Shown here: positions 35,803-44,162 of the stretch, one piece after another
Layout: each line of letters begins with the position of its first letter
How positions within the stretch are numbered: the stretch's first letter is position 1
Source: an uncultured Cohaesibacter sp.
GTDB taxonomy: Bacteria > Pseudomonadota > Alphaproteobacteria > Rhizobiales > Cohaesibacteraceae
Assembly: GCF_963682185.1 (NCBI RefSeq)
Contig: NZ_OY821667.1
Span: 4,291,501-4,355,500 of the forward strand
Direction: 5' to 3'
DNA: 64,000 nt
Made by a program: the position numbers and the translations under genes
Notes under the pieces: model-generated
The model's input: the letters and a program-made list of their open reading frames with translations, nothing else
Databases searched by the model: none
Told to the model about the DNA's origin: nothing

Positions 35803-36837
35803 ATGAAACAGTCCTTCCGTGCGACGGTGTGCGTCGCCGCACTTATGGTCTCATCTGCGAGCGTGAGCTTTGCTGCAGATGAAGTCAATATCTACTCCTA
35901 TCGCCAGCCATTCCTCATCGAGCCTCTGCTTGAGGCCTTTACCAAGGAAACTGGCATTCGCACCAATCTGATTTTTGCCAATAAGGGGCTTGAAACCCGC
36001 ATCAAGGCGGAAGGGGAATATTCACCGGCCGATCTGTTGCTCAGCACCGACGTTGGCCGCCTTCAAGCCGCAGCCCAGCAGGGCATTGCGCAGCCAGTGG
36101 TCTCCGATATCCTGAAGGCCAACATTCCGGCTCATTTCCGCGATGGTGACAATCAGTGGTTTGGCCTCACTTCGCGGGCCCGTGTCGTCTACGCTTCCAA
36201 AGAGCGCGTCGAGCAGGACAGCATCACCTATGAAGAGCTGGCTGATCCGAAATGGCAGGGCCGCATTTGCACCCGTTCCGGCCAACATGATTACACCATC
36301 GGCCTGATTGCCTCGATGATCGTGCATCACGGCGCTGAGGAAGCCAAGACATGGCTGGAAGGCGTCAAGGCCAATCTCGCGCGTCGCCCAGCGGGCAATG
36401 ATCGCGCACAAGTCAAGGCAGTCTATGCCGGCGAATGCGATATCGCGCTCGGTAATACCTATTATATGGGCAAGATGCAGACCAACGACAAAGAGCCTGA
36501 GCAAAAGCAATGGGCAGAGTCGGTCCGCATTCTCTTCCCCAACAGTGATGGGCGCGGCACGCATGTGAATATTTCGGGCATGTTGTTGACCAAACACGCG
36601 CCCAACCGCGAAAGCGCCCTAAAGCTGATGGAATTCCTGTCTTCGGAAGAAGCCCAGCAGATCTATGCGGAAGGCAATTTCGAATATCCAGTCAAGGAAG
36701 GCGTAGAGCCATCTGAGCTGGTTATGAGCTGGGGCAGTTTTACGCCGGATTCAATTGAATTGTCCAAGATTGCCGATGCGCGCAAAGAAGCATCGGAACT
36801 GGTTGATATTGTCGATTTTGACGCGGGGGCGAACTAG
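35803..36837 (+). CDS. fbpA: Ferric-iron ABC transporter periplasmic binding protein (FbpA/AfuA type)
   Basis: A 344-residue exported solute-binding protein: signal peptide ending SVSFAA near residue 25, then the family opening EVNIYSYRQPFLIEPLLEAF, TGIRTNLIFANKGLETRI, and the paired-tyrosine iron site region in ALGNTYYMGKM. These residues match the FbpA class that binds free ferric iron. GGAG lies 6 bases before the chosen ATG. The start is preceded by an Irr-like box and an inverted repeat, suggesting iron repression. The downstream trailer is unusually long and structured. The permease lies 2 kb further on, separated by an opposing MFS gene. Confidence 0.9.
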   Translation: MKQSFRATVCVAALMVSSASVSFAADEVNIYSYRQPFLIEPLLEAFTKETGIRTNLIFANKGLETRIKAEGEYSPADLLLSTDVGRLQAAAQQGIAQPVVSDILKANIPAHFRDGDNQWFGLTSRARVVYASKERVEQDSITYEELADPKWQGRICTRSGQHDYTIGLIASMIVHHGAEEAKTWLEGVKANLARRPAGNDRAQVKAVYAGECDIALGNTYYMGKMQTNDKEPEQKQWAESVRILFPNSDGRGTHVNISGMLLTKHAPNRESALKLMEFLSSEEAQQIYAEGNFEYPVKEGVEPSELVMSWGSFTPDSIELSKIADARKEASELVDIVDFDAGAN

Positions 36838-36940
36838 AGTTCGCCAGCGTGTCAGGAAGAGTTTTAAAGGAACAGATTTTTAAGGAGAAGAATTTCCCGA
36901 ATTGGCAGAAGGGAAGCAAGCGTGATTTCACTGCAAAGCA

Positions 36941-37305
36941 AGGTGGGTTGTACTGGTCCTACAACTTTTCTTCGAGCAACCCTTCGCCAATAAAGCGCTT
37001 GGCGGTCGACAGATGCGATACTGGTCCTCTCGCGTCGACTGACTGCTAAGAGCGCTTCCCCTAGCGGTCCTGCATAGATGGCTCCATAACAAAGCTGGTC
37101 CCTTTGTTATGATGCGTCATCAAGTAAACAATCTTATGCTTACCGGGTTTATCCCGGAAAGACAAGAATGTGGGACGGTACATAAAATCAATCGGCCAAA
37201 CTTATGTGGAAAGCTGGTCCCTTTCCCATTCTCCACCTTGTCCGATTGACCCTTTATGGCAAGTGCCACGACGGTTTCTATCCGTCGTGGCACTCTTGTT
37301 TTTGG
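36941..37305 (+). ncRNA. Highly structured RNA with repeated CUGGUCC hairpin loops
   Basis: No coding frame is convincing; instead nearly every segment pairs. Hairpin 1: GTTGTA/TACAAC (36947-36965). Then CGCCAA/TTGGCG (36985-37004); GTCGAC/GTCGAC with inner GCGA/TCGC (37005-37039); a weaker one at 37061-37077; CATAACAAAG/CTTTGTTATG (37085-37111); CCGGG/CCCGG (37143-37157); GGAAAG/CTTTCC (37208-37226) inside TCAATCGG/CCGATTGA (37188-37249); and a terminator. Four of these loops are exactly CTGGTCC (36953, 37021, 37095, 37214); the weaker hairpin shows GGTCC. Stems differ completely in sequence while loops are identical, which implies the loops are recognised. It is either a separate small RNA or the 3' trailer of the iron-binding protein mRNA. 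Confidence 0.75.
37262..37303 (+). terminator. Strong terminator ending the CUGGUCC RNA
   Basis: A perfect 13-bp stem, AGTGCCACGACGG with CCGTCGTGGCACT (37262-37294), a 7-base loop and CTTGTTTTT downstream. Confidence 0.93.
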
Positions 37306-37373
37306 GGAAGGATTCTGACCTCAAATCCTCATCGCGAGGCCTTTAAACTGCGCCAACCTCCTCACTCGATCGA

Positions 37374-38558
37374 TCAGGCTGGAAGCTCTTCGGCGGCAGC
37401 GTCCGTGCGGCGTGTCGCGACCAGCGTTATGATGCCGGCTACAGCAGCAAGGGATGCCGACAGCACAGCAGTACGGTAATCGAAATAGCTGGCAATGATC
37501 CCCATCAGCGAGCCACCAACCAACCCCGAAAGGAACATGGAGTTGGTGTAAAGCGCCATGGCATTGCCTATGAAACCACGCGCGAAGGACTGCATGAAGG
37601 TGATGCTGACCGCGGCAAAAATACCGAAATAGGTGCCTTCGATGGCTGCTGCGATAGACATTTCTGTCAGCGAGTTGATCGTGGAGAGATAGCTATAGCA
37701 GACGACGGCCATGAGGCTTGCCAGAATCATGGCATTGCGCACGCCCATCTTTTTAAGCAAGCCCGGTGTGCCCAGAATCACCACCACTTCAAAGAAGCAT
37801 TTTACAGTGATTGACAGGCCCGGCGCATAGTCCGGCAAATGAACTTCCTTGATCATAAACAGCGGAGCTGAGGATAGGGCCAGCGAGTTGCCAAGCGCAA
37901 TGAAGAAGCAGGCAACGGTAGCGGCCCAGAGAGGGAAGTTGAAGTTGCTGGTCGCTGCCGCGTTGGCTGCAGCTGAAGCCGCATGGGCTGGATGAGTTCG
38001 GCGAAATGGTTGTTTGAGCGTGATATGCCACACCAGAAGCCAGACGCAGCCAACAGAGACCGCCAGCTCGAACACGATCATGTGGCCATACACACTGGCA
38101 AGGGCGAAACAGAGCGCAGGCGCAACCATCCAGGCCAGCGACATCATGGCCCGGACACGAGAATTGAACTTGGCTGAGTCCAAATGGGATTGCTCCGAAT
38201 AAAAGCGGGCAAAGCTCAGAATGGTGCCAATAGCCGAATTGGCAATAGCCAGACAGGCTGCAAAGATTGTCACCAGCGTCCAGTAGCTCGTGACCACCAA
38301 CAGCGAGCTCATGGCTGCCAGATAGCAAAAAATGGAAGCCAGCAGCAGTTTGCGGATGTCCCAGCCCTGATCGATTTTCTTACCCACAAAGCGGTTTGCC
38401 GTAACCGCCAACACTGTGGCCACCAGAGAATAAAGGCTGATCATCATGGGAGACTTCTGCAAGTCTTCGATGATGAACAAACCCATGAAGGGCACGGTTG
38501 CTGCATTGGAAAAGGAACCGACGAACACCAGAACAAGCACGAGATATTGATTAGGCAT
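37374..38558 (-). CDS. MFS transporter, SET/sugar-efflux-like
   Basis: A 394-residue inner-membrane protein with twelve hydrophobic helices in two halves joined by a polar, Ala-rich loop (THPAHAASAAANAAATSN). Features resembling the SetA-type efflux branch of the major facilitator superfamily include GLFIIEDLQKSPMMISLYSL and FARFYSEQS. Substrate unknown; position inside an iron locus makes export of a siderophore, chelator or sugar conceivable. The start at 38558 (MPNQYLVLVLV) fits the first helix but has no clear ribosome site; an upstream frame reaching 38702 lacks family features. It is divergent from the permease gene and convergent with the structured RNA. Confidence 0.8.
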   Translation of the reverse strand: MPNQYLVLVLVFVGSFSNAATVPFMGLFIIEDLQKSPMMISLYSLVATVLAVTANRFVGKKIDQGWDIRKLLLASIFCYLAAMSSLLVVTSYWTLVTIFAACLAIANSAIGTILSFARFYSEQSHLDSAKFNSRVRAMMSLAWMVAPALCFALASVYGHMIVFELAVSVGCVWLLVWHITLKQPFRRTHPAHAASAAANAAATSNFNFPLWAATVACFFIALGNSLALSSAPLFMIKEVHLPDYAPGLSITVKCFFEVVVILGTPGLLKKMGVRNAMILASLMAVVCYSYLSTINSLTEMSIAAAIEGTYFGIFAAVSITFMQSFARGFIGNAMALYTNSMFLSGLVGGSLMGIIASYFDYRTAVLSASLAAVAGIITLVATRRTDAAAEELPA

Positions 38559-38723
38559 GACAATGGACACTTGCAGGATCGCATGGCCACAAAACGGGAC
38601 ATGTGAGATTATTTCAGGGAAGATGGAAAGCCCCAGAGGCTTGAAACGAAACGCGCTTGAAACGATAGAAGCTGGAGGGGGAGTTTCGGGTCTTTGACCC
38701 AAGCTTTAAGCAAAATAATTAAT

Positions 38724-38739
38724 TTGCGATCAATCGCAA
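38724..38739. promoter_or_regulatory. Inverted repeat TTGCGAT-N2-ATCGCAA between divergent genes
   Basis: A 7+2+7 perfect inverted repeat about 165 bases from the start of both the MFS gene and the permease gene. It closely resembles the repeat at 35731-35745 upstream of the iron-binding protein gene (both share TTTGCGA and CGCA arms), suggesting one regulator for the whole locus. Confidence 0.55.
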
Positions 38740-38902
38740 GAGGCGATTGAGTGATTTCCCTGCCAGCATGGCTCATATGCAATGGGCTTACACCTCGCGA
38801 GGCCATAAAGATACTGGGGTTGCGCTTGAAAGCGGAGGGGATTTAAAATATGGATATTATCTTCAAGAATAAGGAATTTCCCCAAGGGGTTCGGGAGGAT
38901 GA

Positions 38903-40630
38903 ATGACCAAGCCAGATGATGCCGCATCCGCCATCACCGCCAACGGTCTGATTTCGCTGTTAAAGAGCAGGCTTTCCGGTTGGGGCTCTCCTCGCGCGAT
39001 GGGTTCGTCGCGGTTGGCCCTCTTGCTGCTGGCCCTCATTCTGTTGATGGTGATTGCACCGATCCTGTCTCTTGTTGTGATTGCTTTTGGCGATGCCGGT
39101 GACGTTTGGCCGCATCTGTTATCAACCGTTCTTCCACGTTCGGTCATGACAACAATCTGGCTGATGCTCGGGGTAGGCGGGTTGACCGCGCTGATTGGTG
39201 TTTCGACCGCATGGCTGGTGACAATGTGCCGCTTCCCCGGACGCGCATTGTTCCAATGGGCGCTGTTGATGCCCTTGGCCATTCCCACCTATATCGTGGC
39301 CTATGCTGCGGTGGATCTGTTTGACTATTCCGGTCCGGCACAAAGCCTGATCCGCAGGCTCCTCGGGGTTCAGAGCGCGCGCGACTATTGGTTTCCCGAG
39401 GTGCGTTCGCTTCCCGGGAGCATTCTGGTCATGAGCTTTGTGCTTTACCCCTACGTTTTCCTGACAACGCGCGCCACCTTCCTGATGCAATCGGCCTGCG
39501 CGCTGGATGTCTCGCGCACTTTGGGCGCCGGGCCTATGCGACTGTTTTTTGCCGTGGCTCTGCCTCTGGCCCGTCCGGCCATCGTCGTCGGGGTTACGCT
39601 TGCCATGATGGAATGCCTCAACGACATCGGTGCGGTGGAGTTTTTTGGCGTCAAGACGCTGACCTTCAGTGTCTATGACACATGGCTCAACAGGGCCAGT
39701 CTGGCAGGGGCAGCGCAAATCTCCACTGTCATGCTGCTGGTGGTTCTGCTGTTGCTCTGGCTTGAGCGGCGCGGGCGGAGGGAGCAGCGCTTTTCGACCA
39801 CAACGCGGCGCTATCAGTCCTTGCCCAGTTTCCGCCTTGGCGGCTGGCGGGCAGGGCTGGCTTTTCTGGCCTGCGCCTTGCCGATCTTGATCGGTTTCCT
39901 GTTGCCTGCGTCCATTCTTATGCGGTCGGTCTTCTTTCATTGGCGCGATAATCTCAATGCCGATTTTCTCGCCGCGATGGGCAATTCGCTCTTTCTGGCG
40001 AGCTTTGCCGCAGTGCTGACGGCCGTACTCGGAACGGCTCTGGCCTATTTCGCCCGCACCCAGAAGAGCGCTCTGGTCAGCGCCGTTACACGTCTGTCAT
40101 CCATCGGTTACGCCGTACCCGGAACCGTGTTGGCAGTCGGCATACTCATTCCTGTGGCTCAATTGGACAATCTCATCGCTGCAAGCATGCGCGATTGGTT
40201 CGGGCTGGCGACTGGCCTTATCCTCATAAGCTCCGGCGCTGCGATGCTCTATGCTTATTGCGTGCGTTTCATGGCCATGTCCTATGGCGCGGGCGAAACG
40301 GGTCTGCAGCGCATATCTCCCAATCTGGAAGCGGCGTCTCGCACGCTTGGGCGTTCATCTTGGCGTACTTTGGTGGAGATTGATCTGCCCCTTATCCGGC
40401 CTTCATTGATATCCGGTGCCTTGCTGGTTTTTGTCGATGTCATGAAGGAACTGCCAGCGACCATTCTATTGCGGCCCTTCAATTTCGATACGCTGGCCAC
40501 GCTGGTTTATGGGCAGGCGTCGCTGGAGGCTTTCGAGAAGGGAGCATTGGCAGCGCTGACAATCGTAGCGGTGGGGCTCGTGCCGGTCATTTTTCTGTCC
40601 CGCACTTCAAGCCACTCGATACACGGCTGA
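38903..40630 (+). CDS. fbpB: Ferric-iron ABC transporter permease (FbpB/AfuB type)
   Basis: A 575-residue double-length permease with about twelve membrane helices and two ABC-permease cytoplasmic loops: the first near SRTLGAGPMRLFFAVALPLARPA and the second SRTLGRSSWRTLVEIDLPLIRPS, each containing the EAA-type LG-x5-F/L-x-P pattern that docks the ATPase. It should work with the periplasmic iron-binding protein encoded 2 kb upstream. GGAGG lies 4 bases before the ATG. No ATPase (fbpC) gene follows, which is unusual; a terminator-like hairpin and AT-rich DNA come next. Confidence 0.9.
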   Translation: MTKPDDAASAITANGLISLLKSRLSGWGSPRAMGSSRLALLLLALILLMVIAPILSLVVIAFGDAGDVWPHLLSTVLPRSVMTTIWLMLGVGGLTALIGVSTAWLVTMCRFPGRALFQWALLMPLAIPTYIVAYAAVDLFDYSGPAQSLIRRLLGVQSARDYWFPEVRSLPGSILVMSFVLYPYVFLTTRATFLMQSACALDVSRTLGAGPMRLFFAVALPLARPAIVVGVTLAMMECLNDIGAVEFFGVKTLTFSVYDTWLNRASLAGAAQISTVMLLVVLLLLWLERRGRREQRFSTTTRRYQSLPSFRLGGWRAGLAFLACALPILIGFLLPASILMRSVFFHWRDNLNADFLAAMGNSLFLASFAAVLTAVLGTALAYFARTQKSALVSAVTRLSSIGYAVPGTVLAVGILIPVAQLDNLIAASMRDWFGLATGLILISSGAAMLYAYCVRFMAMSYGAGETGLQRISPNLEAASRTLGRSSWRTLVEIDLPLIRPSLISGALLVFVDVMKELPATILLRPFNFDTLATLVYGQASLEAFEKGALAALTIVAVGLVPVIFLSRTSSHSIHG

Positions 40631-40662
40631 GACTTTATCAAATTTGACAATCAGGCATACGA

Positions 40663-40782
40663 ATAAAAAATCCCGGCAAAGCCGGGATAGTTGGCGGAAT
40701 ATGCGGACTTATTCTTGTCCGCTTTTCTCGGGTTCATCTCAGTCCAAAAGGCGCTTGAACTAGGATGAACTCCGAAGCTGTC
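40663..40782 (-). ncRNA. Candidate small RNA, three hairpins ending in a terminator
   Basis: Read on the minus strand: first hairpin GTTCATC/GATGAAC extended by CGG/CCG with one bulge (40729-40774), second hairpin GCGGAC/GTCCGC with an 8-base loop (40703-40722), then ATCCCGGC/GCCGGGAT with a 3-base loop and TTTTTT (40663-40688). A TATATA box at 40789-40794 with TTCAAA 18 bases further upstream could be the promoter. No open frame. The plus-strand side of the last hairpin lacks a T-run, so it does not terminate the permease gene well; this favours a minus-strand RNA. Confidence 0.55.
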
Positions 40783-41629
40783 AAAACCTATATACAGCGC
40801 AGTTATATCGAATTTGAAGTATTTTTTTCTTAAAGTGAATTCTATTAGAAATCAAAAGTTAATAGATTAAATCTCTTATTTATAAATAATAAGAATTACA
40901 ACGTGTTGTTGTTTCGATGCTCTCCCAATGATTGTGTTTTATCAAGGAGGGGATGTAAAAGTAAGAGAATAAACTAAATGAATTAGGAAATGTATGTAAT
41001 ATACAAGTTTGATTTCATGAATTTATATAATGCTGGATATGCGGCGATTCCAATGACCAAACTTTAAATTTGGACAAGTGGTCAAAATTAGTCTTGGTGC
41101 AGAATAAGAAACATCATTACTCGATATGCCCCGTTTTTTTCTGGTTGATGATGAGAAATTGTGCATTCGAATTTCTTATGAACATGGGCCATTGGAAATC
41201 TTAATCCCAAAGTGCCGTTGATGAATGATGACGGACTGTGAGAACATTTATGAATTAGCCTCGCATCATTCTTTCCCTGTTGTTAACCAGAGCTAGCTTG
41301 CATTTTAATTTGTACAATTTGCGGCAGAGTGGATAGTATGTGCACGAATTATGGGCACATTATGGTGCCTGTTGGACTTGAATAGTATCGCAGTGATTTT
41401 GTCACGCCACACATCTGATGAAGCCCCCTGGGCTCTTCGATAACAGGCTGAAGTCTTTGTCTGGCAACGATGTCAGCATATGGTCTGCGTCGCATGTCGG
41501 GTGTGATGAGGATCGATCGGGAGCAGGCGCGCGGGACCAGAAGCAGCTTGCCGGGCACATTGGCCTGTTTCAGGCAAAAGATGATGCGCGCTCCGGATAT
41601 TTGATCCCTTTTGAAAGAACGGGTTATTA
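40783..41629. other. AT-rich intergenic region
   Basis: About 850 bases. The part from 40,790 to about 41,110 is clearly richer in A and T than the rest of the window and has no gene. The right part is of normal composition; a 70-residue open frame at 41418-41630 ends in a TAATG overlap with the AsmA gene but matches nothing known, so it is only a possible small gene. Confidence 0.4.
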
Positions 41630-41630
41630 A
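41418..41630 (+). CDS. Doubtful small open frame overlapping the AsmA start
   Basis: A 70-codon frame whose stop overlaps the AsmA start codon (TAATG), the kind of junction seen in coupled genes. The product has no signal peptide, membrane helix or family motif, and no clear ribosome site precedes its ATG. It could be a gene remnant or chance. Confidence 0.2.
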   Translation: MKPPGLFDNRLKSLSGNDVSIWSASHVGCDEDRSGAGARDQKQLAGHIGLFQAKDDARSGYLIPFERTGY

Positions 41631-43630
41631 TGACAAAGACCATACGGATCCGTATCCTGTGGAGTTTGTTGGCCTTTCTTGTTTTGATCGTCGGGCTGGT
41701 TTTGGCCACGCCCTATTTGATCAACACGAGAGTGGTCAAGAAGCAGATTGCCGAGCAGATTTCCGACTGGATGGGCCTGCCGGTGACCGTGAGCGGCGAG
41801 CCGGTTGTTACGGTTTTTCCTTATCTGACAGTCAAACTCAGAGACGTGGAAATTGCATCCGGTCTTGGAGGCAAAGAGCCGCCTTTGGTCTCCACGCAAA
41901 CCCTGCGCGCCGAAATGTACTGGTTGCCGCTGTTGATTGGCGATTTTGAAGTCCGTCGTTTCCATCTCATAAAGCCGAAACTGGAGCTGATAAAGGATGC
42001 AGACGGGGCCTTTTCATGGGACCTGCGCAAAGGCTCTCTGTTCAAAACCGATGATGGCAGTGGCCGTCTAACGCTTTCCGATGTGACCTTGGGTAATTTC
42101 CGTATTTCCGGAGGGGTCGCTCATTATCAGGACCGGACAACGGGCGAAGAAGAGCGCTTTACGGGCATCAACATGATGTTTGACTGGCCAAGCACCGAAG
42201 ATCTTGCTTCGATCAATGGGAGTGCGACTTGGCGGGGGGAAAAGGTTGAGTTGCGCGCGCAATCGGGTAAGCCAATGGAGCTGTTTGGTGGAGGGCTTTC
42301 GCCTCTGTCGGCCAAGCTATCATCACCCATGTTTTCCATGTCTTTCAATGGGTCGGCCGCGACCATTTCGAATTTCCAGTTTGAAGGGGATTTTTCCTTC
42401 GATACTCCAGCACTGGGCAAGTTGGCGCAGTGGTTGGAGCGTCCGTTGCCTGCTGGCCGCGATTTGGGACCTTCGTCCTTGTCTGCCAGAGCCAATCTTA
42501 TTGGTGCGTCCATCGCCTTTTCAGATCTTGACCTGAAGCTTGATGACAATCAGATCAATGGGGTTTTACAACTGGATTTCCGGCAAGAGCGTCCCATGGT
42601 GCAAGGGACCTTGGCCAGCGATGATCTGGATTTGGCGCAATTCGTACGCGTGCCCGAAAGCCTTGAAGACCTGATGGCCTATGATCTGACAACAAGCAAG
42701 GCCGCAAAACTCGATTTTGATATTCGCATCTCCTCGTCCGATCTGAAGCTGGGCCCCATCAATCTTGGACAGACTGCAGCTTCCCTCATGACGCGTGACA
42801 ATCAGGTGTCTGTCTCTATCGGCGAAGCCTATGCCTATGGCGGTCGATTGGAGGCCACGTTCGATATGCGCAAAAGCGCCAATGATCCCACCATCATGAT
42901 CAGCAGCTTGCGCGCCAAGGCCAATGGAATCTCGGCTGGCGGCTTTACGCGGGAAATACTCGGCAACGAGTTTCTCAATGGCACGGCTTTGGTGGAAATT
43001 GACTTGCAGGCTCAGGGCTCCCATGTCAGTGACACGCTGGCAGATGCCCATGGCGCTCTTTCGGTGGTCCTGACGGATGGCGAGCTGCAGCATTTTGACA
43101 TAGATGTCTTCGAGAATGCCCTGCAACAGGAAAAGGATCTCGACAGGGAAAAGCTGCATGAAGGCGATGCCCGCTTTGACGTGCTCTCCATGCGGGGGCA
43201 ACTGGCCAATCAAAGACTTGATGTGGAGGGGCTGCGCCTGACTTCAGGCAAACGGGCTTTGCTAGGGACTGCGCAATATGACTTTGCGAAGGGAGAGTTG
43301 AGTTTTCCCGGCACTCTGGCGATCTATAAGAGTTCTGATCCGGCGACCCATTCCACTGAGCTTCCCGAAAAGGAAATTCCATTTCTGTTGAGCGGCTCGT
43401 TTGATGCGCCGCACATTTCCTTGCGCAAGGTGCAGGATGCCGTTGTGCCTTCTGATGAAGATATTCTGGCGCCTGGCGTTCCTGCAGAAATCAACCCTTC
43501 CGGGTCGGATGCGGAGCCTGCACAAAGTGATGTCAGCCCCATCAATCCTATAGGCCTTGGGGCTTTGCCCCTTGTTATGAGCGATCCCGAATCCGAGCTC
43601 TCAATTAAAAACTCTGTCATCAAGCCTTGA
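41630..43630 (+). CDS. AsmA family envelope protein
   Basis: A 666-residue protein with an N-terminal membrane anchor (ILWSLLAFLVLIVGLVLATP) and a long beta-rich periplasmic part. The AsmA opening is clear (LINTRVVKKQIAEQISDWMG, then VSGEPVVTVFPYLTVKLRDV), and the C-terminal AsmA2-like segment contains LTDGELQHFDIDVFENAL and LRLTSGKRALLGTAQYDFAKG. AsmA-like proteins are thought to move or organise phospholipids between the membranes. It ends with an acidic low-complexity tail. No partner gene nearby. Confidence 0.88.
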   Translation: MTKTIRIRILWSLLAFLVLIVGLVLATPYLINTRVVKKQIAEQISDWMGLPVTVSGEPVVTVFPYLTVKLRDVEIASGLGGKEPPLVSTQTLRAEMYWLPLLIGDFEVRRFHLIKPKLELIKDADGAFSWDLRKGSLFKTDDGSGRLTLSDVTLGNFRISGGVAHYQDRTTGEEERFTGINMMFDWPSTEDLASINGSATWRGEKVELRAQSGKPMELFGGGLSPLSAKLSSPMFSMSFNGSAATISNFQFEGDFSFDTPALGKLAQWLERPLPAGRDLGPSSLSARANLIGASIAFSDLDLKLDDNQINGVLQLDFRQERPMVQGTLASDDLDLAQFVRVPESLEDLMAYDLTTSKAAKLDFDIRISSSDLKLGPINLGQTAASLMTRDNQVSVSIGEAYAYGGRLEATFDMRKSANDPTIMISSLRAKANGISAGGFTREILGNEFLNGTALVEIDLQAQGSHVSDTLADAHGALSVVLTDGELQHFDIDVFENALQQEKDLDREKLHEGDARFDVLSMRGQLANQRLDVEGLRLTSGKRALLGTAQYDFAKGELSFPGTLAIYKSSDPATHSTELPEKEIPFLLSGSFDAPHISLRKVQDAVVPSDEDILAPGVPAEINPSGSDAEPAQSDVSPINPIGLGALPLVMSDPESELSIKNSVIKP

Positions 43631-43800
43631 TGAAGCCCTACAGGCCAGATGAAGGGGCCATTCTATGAGGGGGAAGGCTGGTGCCAAGTTAATAGATATT
43701 AACCTTGTTGCTGTAGGCTTTACGCATAGCGGCACCAGCCGCCGATTCTGCTGTTGCCAAAGCGAGGCCCCGAGATAAAGCGAGACAAGAGGAGAGACCC

Positions 43801-44058
43801 ATGCGCATTGCCAGATTTCTATCCGGATTGGCCAAGGCTCTGCTTGCGTCCCTGATCACCGGATCGGTGCTTGGCTTTCTGGGCATCACGACCCGAGATC
43901 TCTTTCCGAGCATGGCTGTCTATATCGATCGGCTGACCGATGCAGTAGAGCTCACAGTTAACTGGCTTGTTATCTGGCTGGTGCCCAACATTATTGTCGG
44001 AATGGTGGTGATCATTCCGGTCTGGATCATTCTGCTGATCTTCGGCCCCAGACGGTGA
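43801..44058 (+). CDS. Small two-helix membrane protein (DUF6460-like)
   Basis: An 85-residue protein with two hydrophobic helices (LAKALLASLITGSVLGFLGI and VNWLVIWLVPNIIVGMVVII) and a short positively charged end (FGPRR). The pattern, with a LGIT-type turn after helix 1, resembles a short rhizobial membrane family (DUF6460), but I am not certain. GGAGAG lies about 6 bases before the ATG and a terminator-like hairpin follows. Confidence 0.65.
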   Translation: MRIARFLSGLAKALLASLITGSVLGFLGITTRDLFPSMAVYIDRLTDAVELTVNWLVIWLVPNIIVGMVVIIPVWIILLIFGPRR

Positions 44059-44061
44059 AAA

Positions 44062-44093
44062 CAAAAGATGCGCAAAAGACGCGGCTTTTGCTT
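44062..44093 (+). terminator. Likely terminator of the small membrane protein gene
   Basis: AAAAG...GCG pairs with CGC...CTTTT around CAAAAGA, then GCTTTC; imperfect but well placed right after the stop codon. Confidence 0.6.
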
Positions 44094-44162
44094 TCAGATT
44101 GTTGGTCTGAAGATTTGGCCTGGAGATAATGTGAGCGCCATTATGTCTGGGAAGCCTGAGCC

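Noticed and set aside
36947-37226. The repeated loops as Csr/Rsm-type binding sites
   Set aside because: Csr sites need GGA in the loop; these loops read CUGGUCC and contain none.
40670-40688. The CCCGGC/GCCGGG hairpin as terminator of the permease gene
   Set aside because: On the plus strand it is followed by AGTTGGCGG rather than T; the T-run exists only on the minus strand, so it was assigned to a minus-strand RNA.
41533-41540. GGGACCAG, complementary to the CUGGUCC loops, as a target site
   Set aside because: An 8-mer is expected about once per strand in a window this size, and the site lies in no obvious translation-initiation region.
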